From positions 744,001 through 808,000 of the forward strand of contig CP040003.1 in NCBI GenBank assembly GCA_005697215.1: 64,000 bases of DNA, written 5' to 3'. A program made the position numbers and the translations under genes. Source of the stretch: Candidatus Saccharibacteria bacterium oral taxon 488. GTDB taxonomy: Bacteria; Patescibacteriota; Saccharimonadia; Saccharimonadales; Saccharimonadaceae. The notes beneath the pieces are model-generated. The model saw nothing but the letters and a program-made list of their open reading frames with translations, had not been told where the DNA came from and made no database searches. Shown piece by piece: positions 8,898-16,830 of the stretch (positions within the stretch are counted from its first letter, which is position 1; each line of letters begins with the position of its first letter).

Positions 8898-9422
8898 TTA
8901 TGCCGCTGGTGCGGCAGCGTTTGGTCCGGTTTCCGCCTGTTCCGGCGCTGACGGCTGGCGCGTCACCTTAACCATCGCGTCGCGAATCACTGTACCGTCT
9001 AGCGTGTAGCCGGCACGCAGTTCCTCAGCAATAACTTCTTTTTCGCCCTCGGCTTCTTCATTAAACTGGATAGCTTGGTGAAGTTCGGGATTGAACGGCG
9101 TGCCAGGTTTAGCGTTAATTTTCTCGAGGCCAATTTCTTTGAGCTGCTTGTCAAGCTGTTTATTCAGGCCAGACACGCCTTTCACCCAAGCATTATCCGC
9201 TAGCTCCTCCGGCACATTAGCAGTCGCCCGCTCAATCGTATCAATCACTGGCAGCAGTTTCATCACCGACTTCGCCTGGCCCATTTGATGCGCTGACTGC
9301 TTTTCCGCCTCGACGCGCTTGCGATAATTCTCAAAATCGGCCCGCGTCCGCTGCAAATCCAACGTCAACTCGCCCAACTGCTGCTCCAAATCTTCAGCTT
9401 TTTTAGCCTTACTCTTCGTCAT
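8898..9422 (-). CDS. grpE: Nucleotide exchange factor GrpE
   Basis: 174 residues. The N-terminal coiled coil (about 8-50, 'DLQRTRADFENYRKRVEAEK') is followed by the four-helix and beta-domain region with 'VIDTIERA' and 'PFNPELHQAIQF...GYTLDGTVIRDAMVKVT', the GrpE signature. It drives ADP release from DnaK. The start overlaps the stop of the 49-residue membrane-protein gene by 4 nt (ATGA), and an AGGAGG inside that gene's last codons serves as its SD. The C-terminus is alanine-rich. Confidence 0.96.
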   Translation of the reverse strand: MTKSKAKKAEDLEQQLGELTLDLQRTRADFENYRKRVEAEKQSAHQMGQAKSVMKLLPVIDTIERATANVPEELADNAWVKGVSGLNKQLDKQLKEIGLEKINAKPGTPFNPELHQAIQFNEEAEGEKEVIAEELRAGYTLDGTVIRDAMVKVTRQPSAPEQAETGPNAAAPAA

Positions 9423-9568
9423 TTTTTCCTCCTTCTAAACGGCCAAAACGGCTCGTCGCCATATGTGCAGGGAAAGAACGCGATCATAGCCATGAAAATA
9501 ATAATCAAAATAATCACCACTAACCACGTTGGCAAGCCGCTCAGTAGTCCGCCAATCCATTCAGCCAT
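9419..9568 (-). CDS. 49-residue membrane protein between hrcA and grpE
   Basis: The reading frame starts at 9568 and encodes 49 residues: a short amphipathic start ([10 protein letters not shown]), one long hydrophobic helix at about 14-33, a 'PCTYGDEPFWPF' stretch and a basic end (RRRKK). It is coupled on both sides: its ATG shares one base with the hrcA stop (TAATG) and its stop overlaps the grpE ATG by 4 nt. The AGGAGG near the end of hrcA is its SD. No family recognised. Double coupling inside the heat-shock operon argues that it is a real, co-expressed protein. Confidence 0.75.
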   Translation of the reverse strand: MAEWIGGLLSGLPTWLVVIILIIIFMAMIAFFPCTYGDEPFWPFRRRKK

Positions 9569-10278
9569 TACAATACCTCCTCCAACATCGCACCCGTTCG
9601 CCTAACCAGCTCCATCGTTCGACGGTAATTCTGCCGAGTCGGGCCGATCACGCCGATGTAACTATCATTACTAAACTTTGAACAAAACCTACTAATAATC
9701 AACGTTGCTCCAGAACTTTTACCAATCGGATTCTCACTGCCGATAAACACATTCAACGGCTCATTCGGTGCCGCTTCACGTAGCCAAGGCTCGATGTTAT
9801 CAATCAACCTGGCAATCGCTTGCACGTGTCCACCCTCGATAAATTCCGGCTGACTAAACAGCTGCGTCATACCATTCATATACAGATGATCACCAAACGA
9901 GGCAAAGCCGAAATTACCCGTCAACTCCACCAGACTATCAACCGCACTGCGAATCGCTCGGTCAGACTTGTCAACGTGCGAATTAACATGCGCTTCGATC
10001 GCTCTCGCACTGCGATCAATGCCGCTCGGCAGCTCGGTCATCTGGGCGTTGGTGATGCCATTGACGTACAATCGATAGCCCTTGTCGGTAGGAATTCGCC
10101 CAGCGCTGGTGTGCGGCGCTTCAATAAAACCCATCTCCTCGAGCTTGGCCATTTCGCTGCGAATGGTGGCGCTGGACACGCCAAACAACTTGGCTAGCGT
10201 CACGCTGCCAACTGGCGCCGCAATCTCGGCGTATTGCTCAATAATGGTAGCTAAAATCGCCTGTTGACGTTCGGTCAT
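9568..10278 (-). CDS. hrcA: Heat-inducible transcription repressor HrcA
   Basis: 236 residues from the chosen start. Winged-helix N-terminus: '[24 protein letters not shown]' region, then '[21 protein letters not shown]' (recognition helix) and '[17 protein letters not shown]', all hallmark HrcA motifs. The rest is a GAF-like dimer domain, shorter than usual (whole protein about 340 residues in most bacteria). An upstream in-frame ATG at 10305 lies inside the CIRCE operator; the start at 10278 is preferred because a TACAAT -10 box ends 6 nt before it. HrcA represses its own operon, dnaK and dnaJ by binding CIRCE. Confidence 0.93.
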   Translation of the reverse strand: MTERQQAILATIIEQYAEIAAPVGSVTLAKLFGVSSATIRSEMAKLEEMGFIEAPHTSAGRIPTDKGYRLYVNGITNAQMTELPSGIDRSARAIEAHVNSHVDKSDRAIRSAVDSLVELTGNFGFASFGDHLYMNGMTQLFSQPEFIEGGHVQAIARLIDNIEPWLREAAPNEPLNVFIGSENPIGKSSGATLIISRFCSKFSNDSYIGVIGPTRQNYRRTMELVRRTGAMLEEVL

Positions 10279-10284
10279 AGGCTC

Positions 10285-10314
10285 ATTGTAGCATGAATCT
10301 GGCACTCATCGCAA
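10285..10314 (-). promoter_or_regulatory. hrcA promoter
   Basis: On the minus strand: -35 TTGCGA (10309-10314), 18-nt spacer, -10 TACAAT (10285-10290), 6 nt before the preferred hrcA ATG. The -35 lies in the spacer of the CIRCE element. Confidence 0.65.
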
Positions 10315-10325
10315 GCGAGTGCTAA
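10299..10325. promoter_or_regulatory. CIRCE operator of hrcA
   Basis: On the minus strand TTAGCACTC - 9 nt - GAGTGCCAG, a near-consensus CIRCE (two mismatches in one arm). The TAG stop codon of the upstream LssY_C gene is formed by the TTAGCACTC arm, so the operator is partly coding. Confidence 0.88.
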
Positions 10326-11722
10326 TGCGACCTTGCCGCGCGCCTGGCCTGGCTACGCGCTCGCGTAAATCGCCGGGCGGCGTCTGATGAAAACATCAGT
10401 ACCGCTACAATATTCAGCCCGATGAACAGCAGCGTACTGGCTGTCGACCAAGTTATCTTGCCGATGGTCAAGGTGAGTGAATTAGCGATAACTGCCAGCC
10501 CGGATATCATCATCAATACCAGCCGCAATCGATTACTACCGCTAAATGTCCGGCTCACCAGCACGATGGTCGTGATCACCCACACCACGCCAATGATAAT
10601 CGACGAACCAATCAGCCAATTAGCAATCACCGCCGCGTCATTCACCTGACCATCCACCATCAGTTCAGCCACCGTCTGGCTATGAAATTGGTCAATCGCA
10701 AGTAATTCAACAACGGTATTGATGATACTGACCGCCAGCGCCGCAAACATTGCCACCACGCCAAACGCAATCTGTGGCGGTCGCCGACTCCAAAATTGCT
10801 GTATCAATGTATCGTGCGCCACCGGCATTACCTCGTGCGAAGTAGCATCGAGAATCACCTCGTCGCGCTCCTCTATCAAGGACTGGTTGGCGCGCACTCG
10901 CCCGACCTCAAGCACTGGCAGATCGCCATCGGTCTGAATGGTGTCGCCACCGCCGTTGCGCGAATGATACCCGGTGGAAAAATCTTTCAGGGTAGTCACC
11001 TCAATTGAGGCTCGCGCCTTGAGCGCTGACTGGACGATATAATCCCGCTCGATGTCAGTATTCTCATCAATCTTATGAGTGATTTGCAAGGTGAACAGAC
11101 TAAAACCGACGCTTCTGTCGTACGTGCCCGCCGCCAGCCAGTCCACCTGATGACCACCCGGCAGCAGCCAGCCTTGCGGGCAACGCCAGAAGCGCACGTG
11201 ATGGCGCTTGCCGGGATTGCCGTCAACCTCCTGCTGGTAGGTAAAGTCCTGCCGCCGACCAAATAAAAACAGTGATGAGACCGGCGCCTGCGGATAGCTA
11301 CGTCGCGTCAGTGTCGCCAGCATCATCCGCCACGATGAACGCACGGTTATTTCCTCCGCTAACGTCCAGCCAGCCGCGGTCATCGCTTGATGGACCTGTG
11401 CCTCCGAGCCGCGTAAGGCTAGATTAACTGGATCACCCAGCAGCCCGTCCGCCGTCCGTGTCCGCCCGATGAAATAATTCGGTACGTATAGACTACTCAG
11501 GATACGATGCAGCCGCGGCAGTGCCAGGTAAGCCGTAATCAGCCACACCACCACAAACAGCCCGACCATCCACCAGCCGCCCGAATGCCAACCCTCGCGC
11601 CACACGAGCCACGCCAGCCAGAACGACGCCGCACCGGCTAATAAGAAAAATATCTGGTCAAGCAACCCCGACAATGACCAAAACGGCCGTCTCAGCGAAA
11701 ACGACGACTTCTTCGTCGCCAT
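10322..11722 (-). CDS. Membrane protein with LssY_C-type domain
   Basis: 466 residues. Two N-terminal membrane helices (about 20-70), a soluble region of about 85-290 and four further helices (about 320-450), ending in an Arg-rich tail. The soluble part looks like the LssY C-terminal domain (PF14067): 'GDPVNLALRGS', 'AMTAAGWTLAEEI', 'SLFLFGRRQDFTYQQ', 'HHVRFWR' and 'WLAAGTYDRSVG'. In other bacteria this domain is fused to PAP2 phosphatases; its role is unknown. It directly follows gmk (TAG then ATG, no gap), and its stop codon lies inside the hrcA operator. Confidence 0.75.
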   Translation of the reverse strand: MATKKSSFSLRRPFWSLSGLLDQIFFLLAGAASFWLAWLVWREGWHSGGWWMVGLFVVVWLITAYLALPRLHRILSSLYVPNYFIGRTRTADGLLGDPVNLALRGSEAQVHQAMTAAGWTLAEEITVRSSWRMMLATLTRRSYPQAPVSSLFLFGRRQDFTYQQEVDGNPGKRHHVRFWRCPQGWLLPGGHQVDWLAAGTYDRSVGFSLFTLQITHKIDENTDIERDYIVQSALKARASIEVTTLKDFSTGYHSRNGGGDTIQTDGDLPVLEVGRVRANQSLIEERDEVILDATSHEVMPVAHDTLIQQFWSRRPPQIAFGVVAMFAALAVSIINTVVELLAIDQFHSQTVAELMVDGQVNDAAVIANWLIGSSIIIGVVWVITTIVLVSRTFSGSNRLRLVLMMISGLAVIANSLTLTIGKITWSTASTLLFIGLNIVAVLMFSSDAARRFTRARSQARRAARSH

Positions 11723-12442
11723 CTAGACTGCGTCCTCACCCATCAAATAATCAAGAAGGTCCCGTGCTATCAACCGCGCCTCATCATCGCGCCGGTTGAA
11801 TACGTCACCGCGCTCAATAATTTCGCCGCAAACCCGCACCGCTCGAGTCAAATCATCATTGATAATCACGTGGTAATACGGTACTTCCAGCGCGTGACTG
11901 AGCTCGGCGATGGCCGACTGGCGGCGCTTCGGCCAGGCCGTTTGAAATTCTGCTTCCGTCGCGTACCGCTGCTTTAATCGCTCCAGCCATGTCGGATAAT
12001 CCGGCGGCACGATAAAGATAGCGATACAGCCCGGTGCCAATTGCTCATACTCAGCCACGCCCTGTACGTCAATGTCGGTGATCGCCGTCTGCTGATGATC
12101 GTGCGCCAACTGCAGCTCGGCTGTCGAGGTGCCATACACCTTGCCGTGGACGAACTTGGCCTCAATGAACTGATGATTTTTGAGCATGGTCAGTGCGGTT
12201 GCTTGATCAATAAAATGATAATCAACGCCGTCGCGCTCTGGCTGACCGTTATTTGCCCGCGGCTCCCGCGTGGTGTGCGACACGATATCACGAAATGACG
12301 GCGATCGCAATAACCGCCTTTTAATCGTATCCTTGCCCGCGCCGGAAATACCGGTTAGCAGTGCAATTTTAGTATCTCGTACTAGCGCGATGGCCGCTTC
12401 GATCGGCTGGTACTCCCTAATGACACGTTCAAGATCTGACAT
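11723..12442 (-). CDS. gmk: Guanylate kinase (GMP kinase)
   Basis: 239 residues, slightly longer than the usual 200-210. P-loop 'LLTGISGAGKDTIKRRLL' at about 28-45 (Asp replaces the usual Ser/Thr after Lys), GMP-binding 'VSHTTREPRANNGQPERDGVDYHFI', 'FIEAKFVHGKVYGTS' and 'AITDIDVQG'. It phosphorylates GMP to GDP with ATP. The altered P-loop residue and an extended C-terminus suggest a diverged member; a guanylate-kinase-like enzyme with another nucleotide substrate is possible. TATAAT ends 6 nt before the ATG (leaderless type). Head of the gmk-LssY_C-hrcA-grpE-dnaK cluster. Confidence 0.8.
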   Translation of the reverse strand: MSDLERVIREYQPIEAAIALVRDTKIALLTGISGAGKDTIKRRLLRSPSFRDIVSHTTREPRANNGQPERDGVDYHFIDQATALTMLKNHQFIEAKFVHGKVYGTSTAELQLAHDHQQTAITDIDVQGVAEYEQLAPGCIAIFIVPPDYPTWLERLKQRYATEAEFQTAWPKRRQSAIAELSHALEVPYYHVIINDDLTRAVRVCGEIIERGDVFNRRDDEARLIARDLLDYLMGEDAV

Positions 12443-12494
12443 ATGAGTATTATACCAGATTATTGACTAAGCTTCCGGGGGCAGCTGCGACTTC

Positions 12495-13373
12495 TTATCT
12501 ATGCACCATGTCCATCGCCCGAATATGCGGCGGACGATGCGTTAGCTGAGGGCGGCGAGACGGCACAGCGATGTGAGCACGGGAATGAGCGGTGGCTTGC
12601 GGGTGGGTCAACTCCTTTGGCTGTGGCGGTAATTTTGGCTGGGTCGGCAGTTGGTGCGGCTGGGATAGTGGGCGCTTGATAGTCAATTGCGTGTCGGTGC
12701 GTGGTGCATCAGCACGAGGTGCGGCCGCTGCAGGATTGAGCGGACGAGTCGGGCTCGAAGGCTGAGATGAAAGCGGCGGTTTTGTTAGCGGCGGGTGCGG
12801 CGGATGTGATGAGAGCGGCTTGACTGGCTGAGCCTTGACGGAAGAAAGTTTGTTGAGCGGGCGCTTGGCCGGGGCCGGCGCCGAAGCAGTGGGCTTGATC
12901 AATGAAGCGCGTGACGGTGAGAGGGCGTGCTTTGGCGGCTGGGGCTTGACGGATGGCTTGGTAAATGATGCGCTTCGCGAGCGCTGGACGCCACGCGGCG
13001 GCATAATGTCATGAAAGACTGCCGGCTTTTTAGGGTAAGGTTTAGCCGGCGGATTGGGAACGGGAGTCTTTTGAGGAGCGGCAGAACGCGAGCGAGGTAA
13101 ATGAGTAGAAGGTTGCGGCGGCACAACGCGAGACGCAGCCGAAGGACGAGCCGGCTGCGCGGCTACAGTTTGCCGCTGAATACTATGACGCCGAGCCGGA
13201 GCGGAGTGAGGAGAACGTGGCGCGGGTGATGTGGGAGATGCGGCGGGTACTGATGCAGCCACTGGACGCTGACGCGGCACTGGGGCTCCCGTATCAACAT
13301 CTGATACCTCACCCTTACGGCGTTTACCGAGCCGAGCTTTTTTGAATAGCTTTGTCAACTTCATCAGCGCCAC
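12495..13373 (-). CDS. Proline-rich basic low-complexity protein
   Basis: 292 residues. A short Lys/Arg-rich amphipathic N-terminus (residues 1-22) is followed by about 265 residues dominated by Pro, Ser, Ala, Arg and Gln with KPxxxPP-like and PxPPxK-like segments and no recognisable fold; only a central 'KPAVFHDIMPPRGVQRS' segment looks less repetitive. No signal peptide or membrane helix is clear. It is probably disordered, cationic, and could bind nucleic acid or the cell surface. It is flanked by gmk and a nucleotidase gene on the same strand with gaps of 50-130 nt. Function unknown. Confidence 0.65.
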   Translation of the reverse strand: MALMKLTKLFKKARLGKRRKGEVSDVDTGAPVPRQRPVAASVPAASPTSPAPRSPHSAPARRHSIQRQTVAAQPARPSAASRVVPPQPSTHLPRSRSAAPQKTPVPNPPAKPYPKKPAVFHDIMPPRGVQRSRSASFTKPSVKPQPPKHALSPSRASLIKPTASAPAPAKRPLNKLSSVKAQPVKPLSSHPPHPPLTKPPLSSQPSSPTRPLNPAAAAPRADAPRTDTQLTIKRPLSQPHQLPTQPKLPPQPKELTHPQATAHSRAHIAVPSRRPQLTHRPPHIRAMDMVHR

Positions 13374-13507
13374 CTCATCCCCTGGGAGATGTCGATACCG
13401 AAAATGATTACGGTCAGCTGGTCGATATGACTCTCCTTCCTCTGATTGATTCTGTCACCATTATACTGGTTATGCTCAGTGATTTCAAGCAGCCAACCGC
13501 TCAGCCA

Positions 13508-13975
13508 CTAGAGCAACTCGTCCAGCACTGATTGCCAATCAGGAAACTGCGGAGTACCGAAATGAATGTGCCAGCCAACAAACTCAGCAGCACCCCTGGC
13601 CGTCCGATCATCGATCAAAATATCGCCGCGGCTCAACTGTTTGACCGACGAAAAGATAACCTTACGATAGAAAATATTTTCCTGGCCATCGCCGCCAAAA
13701 TACTTCTTCACCCACGCCAGTTTGTCGCCCAACGCCGTCGGATTTTCCCATGGCGATGACGACAGGATGTATAAATCATACTTTTCTTTCAAAGCATCCA
13801 CTGCCTCAAGGGCGCCCGGCATCGGATCCATCAATGCAAAAACACCCGGAATATTGTCATACTCACCCGCAAACTTCTCAAGCATCTCGGGCGGAATCTT
13901 CGTCAAAGCTGATTCAAAATCAACCAGCACGCCATCCATATCGATGTAGATGATTGGTTTGCTATTTAATTTCAT
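13508..13975 (-). CDS. 5'(3')-deoxyribonucleotidase-like HAD hydrolase
   Basis: 155 residues. HAD motif I 'IYIDMDGVLVDFE' (about 9-21) with the nucleophile and acid Asp pair, motif II 'LYILSSSPWENPTALGDKLAWVKKY', and motif IV 'DILIDDRTARGAAEF'. The spacing is that of the NT5C/YorS-like 5'-nucleotidase family, which dephosphorylates deoxynucleotides. A TATAAT box lies 14 nt before the ATG, within the spacer of the divergent promoter for the structured RNA at 14020. Confidence 0.85.
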   Translation of the reverse strand: MKLNSKPIIYIDMDGVLVDFESALTKIPPEMLEKFAGEYDNIPGVFALMDPMPGALEAVDALKEKYDLYILSSSPWENPTALGDKLAWVKKYFGGDGQENIFYRKVIFSSVKQLSRGDILIDDRTARGAAEFVGWHIHFGTPQFPDWQSVLDELL

Positions 13976-14007
13976 AAATTACTTCACCAATTATAGCACT
14001 TTTGTAG

Positions 14008-14013
14008 TACAAT
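14008..14013 (+). promoter_or_regulatory. -10 box for the 14020 structured RNA
   Basis: TACAAT, 6 nt before the first base of the long RNA stem at 14020; a weak -35 (TTCACC) lies 19 nt upstream at 13983-13988. This would place the transcription start at or next to the start of the stem. Confidence 0.5.
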
Positions 14014-14019
14014 AAAGAC

Positions 14020-14137
14020 GTCTACATCTAGAACATGTCCAATCGGGAGTTGATTCACACGCATAATGGGCAGCCGTTATCGGACGTGTGAATTTACGTT
14101 CTAGGTGTAGACAGCCAATTTAACGGCTGTCCTTTTT
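14020..14137 (+). ncRNA. Structured RNA / candidate riboswitch ending in a terminator
   Basis: A 15-bp closing stem pairs 14020-14034 with 14098-14112 (one G-U). Inside, a second hairpin pairs ATTCACACG with CGTGTGAAT (9 bp), topped by ATAATG/CGTTAT around loop GGCAGC. Then comes a 7-bp terminator stem GACAGCC/GGCTGTC (14110-14131) and CTTTTT. The terminator's 5' arm shares GAC with the closing stem, so the two compete, as in attenuating riboswitches. The next gene starts 29 nt after the T-tract. No known class (SRP, 6S, tmRNA, common riboswitches) was recognised; it could also be a free small RNA. Confidence 0.6.
14110..14137 (+). terminator. Terminator upstream of the FxLYD gene
   Basis: Perfect 7-bp GC-rich stem with an 8-nt loop followed by CTTTTT. 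It overlaps the closing stem of the upstream RNA by three bases, suggesting conditional termination. Confidence 0.8.
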
Positions 14138-14165
14138 GTTGGGCAGCATTCCTAAAGGAGGGATT

Positions 14166-14618
14166 ATGAATACAAAAGAGAAAAAGCCAATTTACAAAAA
14201 GGTTTGGTTTTGGGTATTGGCTGTTGTCATCATAGGCGCAATTGGCGCTGGCATGAACGGCACAAAGAATCAAGCCAATGAAACGACCAAATCAACCAAT
14301 AACTCGACAAGCCAATCACAACCGGAGCAAAAAACCAGTGAAAACAAAGCACGCTTGACACTGGATGACGGCTGGAAAATTGATAAAAGCAATCAATATC
14401 TCACAAAGGTTGTCGGCACGGTTTCAAATAATTCTAACCAGGCAATTAATGGCTATATTCAAATTACTTTTTCAGGACTTGATGCTAGTGGCGCTAATGT
14501 CGGAGATTGCCTTGCTAATGCTAATACTGTTGATGCCAATGGCAAGTGGAAGTTTGAAGCAATGTGTTCTGGTCAAAATATCGAGACAGTACGGTTCAAA
14601 GAAATTACTGGGTTCTAA
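14166..14618 (+). CDS. Membrane-anchored FxLYD-type surface protein
   Basis: 150 residues from the ATG with a perfect SD (AAAGGAGG, 6 nt spacing). A lysine-rich start and one membrane helix (about 14-31) anchor it; a Thr/Ser/Asn/Gln-rich linker (about 35-65) leads to a beta-sandwich domain with 'VVGTVSNNSNQAINGYIQI' and two Cys that may pair. The domain resembles FxLYD/DUF domains of Gram-positive surface proteins. It is AT-richer in codon use than its neighbours, hinting at transfer. The structured RNA and terminator just upstream probably control it. Confidence 0.75.
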   Translation: MNTKEKKPIYKKVWFWVLAVVIIGAIGAGMNGTKNQANETTKSTNNSTSQSQPEQKTSENKARLTLDDGWKIDKSNQYLTKVVGTVSNNSNQAINGYIQITFSGLDASGANVGDCLANANTVDANGKWKFEAMCSGQNIETVRFKEITGF

Positions 14619-14649
14619 TTAATTATATAGACCGCAGCATGCAATAATA

Positions 14650-14674
14650 AATAGTCCGACGTTTGCGGACTATT
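14650..14674. terminator. Bidirectional terminator between FxLYD gene and lepA-C
   Basis: 9-bp stem AATAGTCCG / CGGACTATT with a 7-nt loop and T/A-rich flanks on both sides. It ends directly before the stop codon of the minus-strand lepA C-terminal gene. Confidence 0.75.
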
Positions 14675-15634
14675 TTAATCTCTCTTTAACATCACCATAA
14701 ACGCTTCACTCGGAATGTCAACCTTGCCGAAGCGTTTCATGCGCTTTTTACCGCGGGCTTGTTTGGCGAGGAGCTTCTTCTTACGACTGACGTCACCGCC
14801 GTACAGATAGCCGGTAACGTCCTTGCGATAAGCTCCAATATTCTCGCGGGCAATGAACCTGCCACCAATCGCCGCCTGCAGCGCCACCTCAAAGCTCTGG
14901 CGTGGCACCACGTCTTTGAGTTTTTTGACGATCTCCCGACCCAAACCTGGCGCCTCTGAGCGGTGGCACATCACGCTCAGCGCATCAACCATTTCGCCCG
15001 CCACATAAAAATCCACCCGCACCAAATCTTCCGGCTGGTACCCCGCTAGCTCATAATTAAACGAACCGTAGCCGCTAGTTACCGACTTCAATTGATCATA
15101 AAAATCCGTCAGCAGATTTGCCAGCGGTGCCGTAAAGGAAATGAGGGCGCGCTCATCGATGTAGCTGAGGTTTTTTTGCCGGCCGCGCTTGGCGACAATC
15201 AGCTGAATCACCGCACCGATATAATCTTGCGGCACCACAATTTCGCCGTCAATCCACGGCTCGCGAACCTCCGTGATCTGTGCTGGATCGGGCAATTCGC
15301 TGGCTGATTTGATATCCAACTCCTCGCCGTTGGTGAGACTAACTTGATAATCCGTGCTCGGATTGGTGACGATGAGGTCCAGATTATACTCGCGCTCCAA
15401 CCGCTCGCGAATGATATCCATATGTAGCAGCCCCAAAAAGCCGATTCGCACACCATAGCCCAGCACTGGCGAATTCTCCGGCTCAAACTGCAGTGCCGAA
15501 TCGCTGAGGCTCAACTTTTCGATGGCATCTTTCAGGTCATTATAATCTTCATTGCTCACCGGAAAGAAGCCCGCATAGACGAAGGGTTTGACTTCTTTGT
15601 AGCCAGGCAGGAGTTGGACAGTGATATTTGACAT
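14675..15634 (-). CDS. lepA: LepA/EF4 C-terminal half (domains III-V and CTD), separate gene
   Basis: 319 residues from the preferred start. It begins at the boundary after domain II ('LLPGYKEVKPFVYAGFFPVSNEDY') and carries domain III, domain V and the EF4-specific C-terminal domain, with 'GFLGLLHMDIIRERLEREY', 'PRQSFEVALQAAIGGRFIARE' and 'YGGDVSRKKKLLAKQARGKKRMK'. The GTPase half is a separate gene 7 kb away at 22758-23789. TATAAT ends 7 nt before the ATG, so it has its own leaderless start; an upstream in-frame ATG at 15679 would add 15 residues. Together the halves would make a full EF4, the ribosomal back-translocase/biogenesis GTPase. Confidence 0.85.
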   Translation of the reverse strand: MSNITVQLLPGYKEVKPFVYAGFFPVSNEDYNDLKDAIEKLSLSDSALQFEPENSPVLGYGVRIGFLGLLHMDIIRERLEREYNLDLIVTNPSTDYQVSLTNGEELDIKSASELPDPAQITEVREPWIDGEIVVPQDYIGAVIQLIVAKRGRQKNLSYIDERALISFTAPLANLLTDFYDQLKSVTSGYGSFNYELAGYQPEDLVRVDFYVAGEMVDALSVMCHRSEAPGLGREIVKKLKDVVPRQSFEVALQAAIGGRFIARENIGAYRKDVTGYLYGGDVSRKKKLLAKQARGKKRMKRFGKVDIPSEAFMVMLKRD

Positions 15635-15727
15635 ATAGTCAATTATACCACCCTCCTGGCGAAGAATGATGCACTCCACTTATATCGTCGTCAATCAAAC
15701 ACAACAATATCTATAATTCACGACGGT

Positions 15728-16556
15728 CTAGTGCTCAATAACGTCTTTAACGGCTCGACGCTTAGAATAAGCCTGCTGCCTGCCATAACCGATGCGTAGC
15801 AAAATAGTTGGACACTCTCCGGCCAAACCCAGCGTCCTCGTCATTTCTAAGGCAATTTCCACTTCTTCGTTTGGCTGATTTAGATAGGCGTGCACAATCC
15901 CAAGTTCCGTAGTAGTCAACAAAAATCTCTGCAGCGTCCGACCCAAACTCACCCATTCGCGCCGACTATTTTCTCTCGTCGTAAAAAGAACCAGATGAGA
16001 AGCCGATGCTATCTTTTCGCGATCGGCCTTATTCTGCGCCTTAGCATTGATAGCCATCGACATGATTGGCTCAGCCATCCAGCGCGGCACATTAGGCGCG
16101 CCAAACACGGCGTAACTCAGCCCATCAAGTGTTTGATCTTGATGCTTCTTATTAAATCGCATCCAGCTTTTCAATTCAACCTTAAACGCCTCATTTTGCA
16201 TTTGATGCGTATTCCCCTGAAGAACGTATTGTTCAATATCATTAAACTGTTTAGTTTGGCGCGCGTAATAATGAACCGAGATACCCTTTTCACTACGGAC
16301 AGATTGTAACTTCTTTAGCGCGTCTGGGTAATTCCCTCATCTCTGTCGCACAGCCACAGCTCACAAACAACTCTCTATCGTGAGGATCGACCACCGGCAA
16401 TCTTCTGTCGAAATCAGGGTGAATTTCTACTGCCGACTCGCTCTGACGAAAGCGCCACGGCTGAGTATTGTGGCCTGATGGCGCTTTGACAGCCTCAGAA
16501 ACCAAAAACTCAAAGTTAGCTGGTGATATATTGTTACTGCGAGACACTCTTGCCAT
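15728..16556 (-). pseudogene. Frameshifted Acg-type nitroreductase
   Basis: The N-terminal part (ATG at 16556) reads 'APSGHNTQPWRF' and 'HPDFDRRLPVVDPHDRELFVS', typical of Acg/Rv2032-like nitroreductases. Near 16330 the frame shifts by one base; the other frame continues through 'GNYPDALKKLQSV' to the C-terminal part (15728-16201) with 'FTTRENSRREWVSLGRTLQRFLL' and 'GLAGECPTILLRIGYG'. One single-base change would join them into a protein of about 275 residues, shorter than the usual 320. It lies between the intact lepA C-half and a lepA scrap. A sequencing error or programmed frameshift is less likely but possible. Confidence 0.75.
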
Positions 16557-16629
16557 AATTCTACCCAATACGCAAGCCTTTCTATCTCGTTAGCTACTTA
16601 TTGTAATAAAGTATACTGTAAGGTCAATC

Positions 16630-16712
16630 AATATTGCCGAGTCAAGCTTTCAGCCATTCTTCTTGAAATCATTGTAATCTTCGTTAGATGCCAGGAAAAA
16701 GCCTGACTATCC
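16630..16712 (-). pseudogene. Decayed scrap of the start of lepA-C
   Basis: The minus strand can be read as ...AFFLASNEDYNDFKKNG, close to AGFFPVSNEDYNDLKDAIE in the intact C-half at 15500-15590; nucleotide similarity is clear over about 50-80 bases with short deletions and a stop. It is followed leftwards by unrelated sequence. The 16569-16830 gap otherwise shows nothing recognisable apart from short inverted repeats. Confidence 0.7.
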
Positions 16713-16830
16713 TACTTACACCATTCTAACCGCCTGAGTCCTGACCTTAGGCGGGCGAGAGTGTTCTATGTATTGCCAGACAGATATCGCAGGCTAGATT
16801 GGTCTATATTACCAACTCGTATGCATGTTC

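Noticed and set aside
14020-14137. SRP RNA, 6S RNA or tmRNA for the structured RNA
   Set aside because: No GGAA tetraloop with SRP internal loops, no long open 6S bulge, no tRNA-like ends or tag frame.
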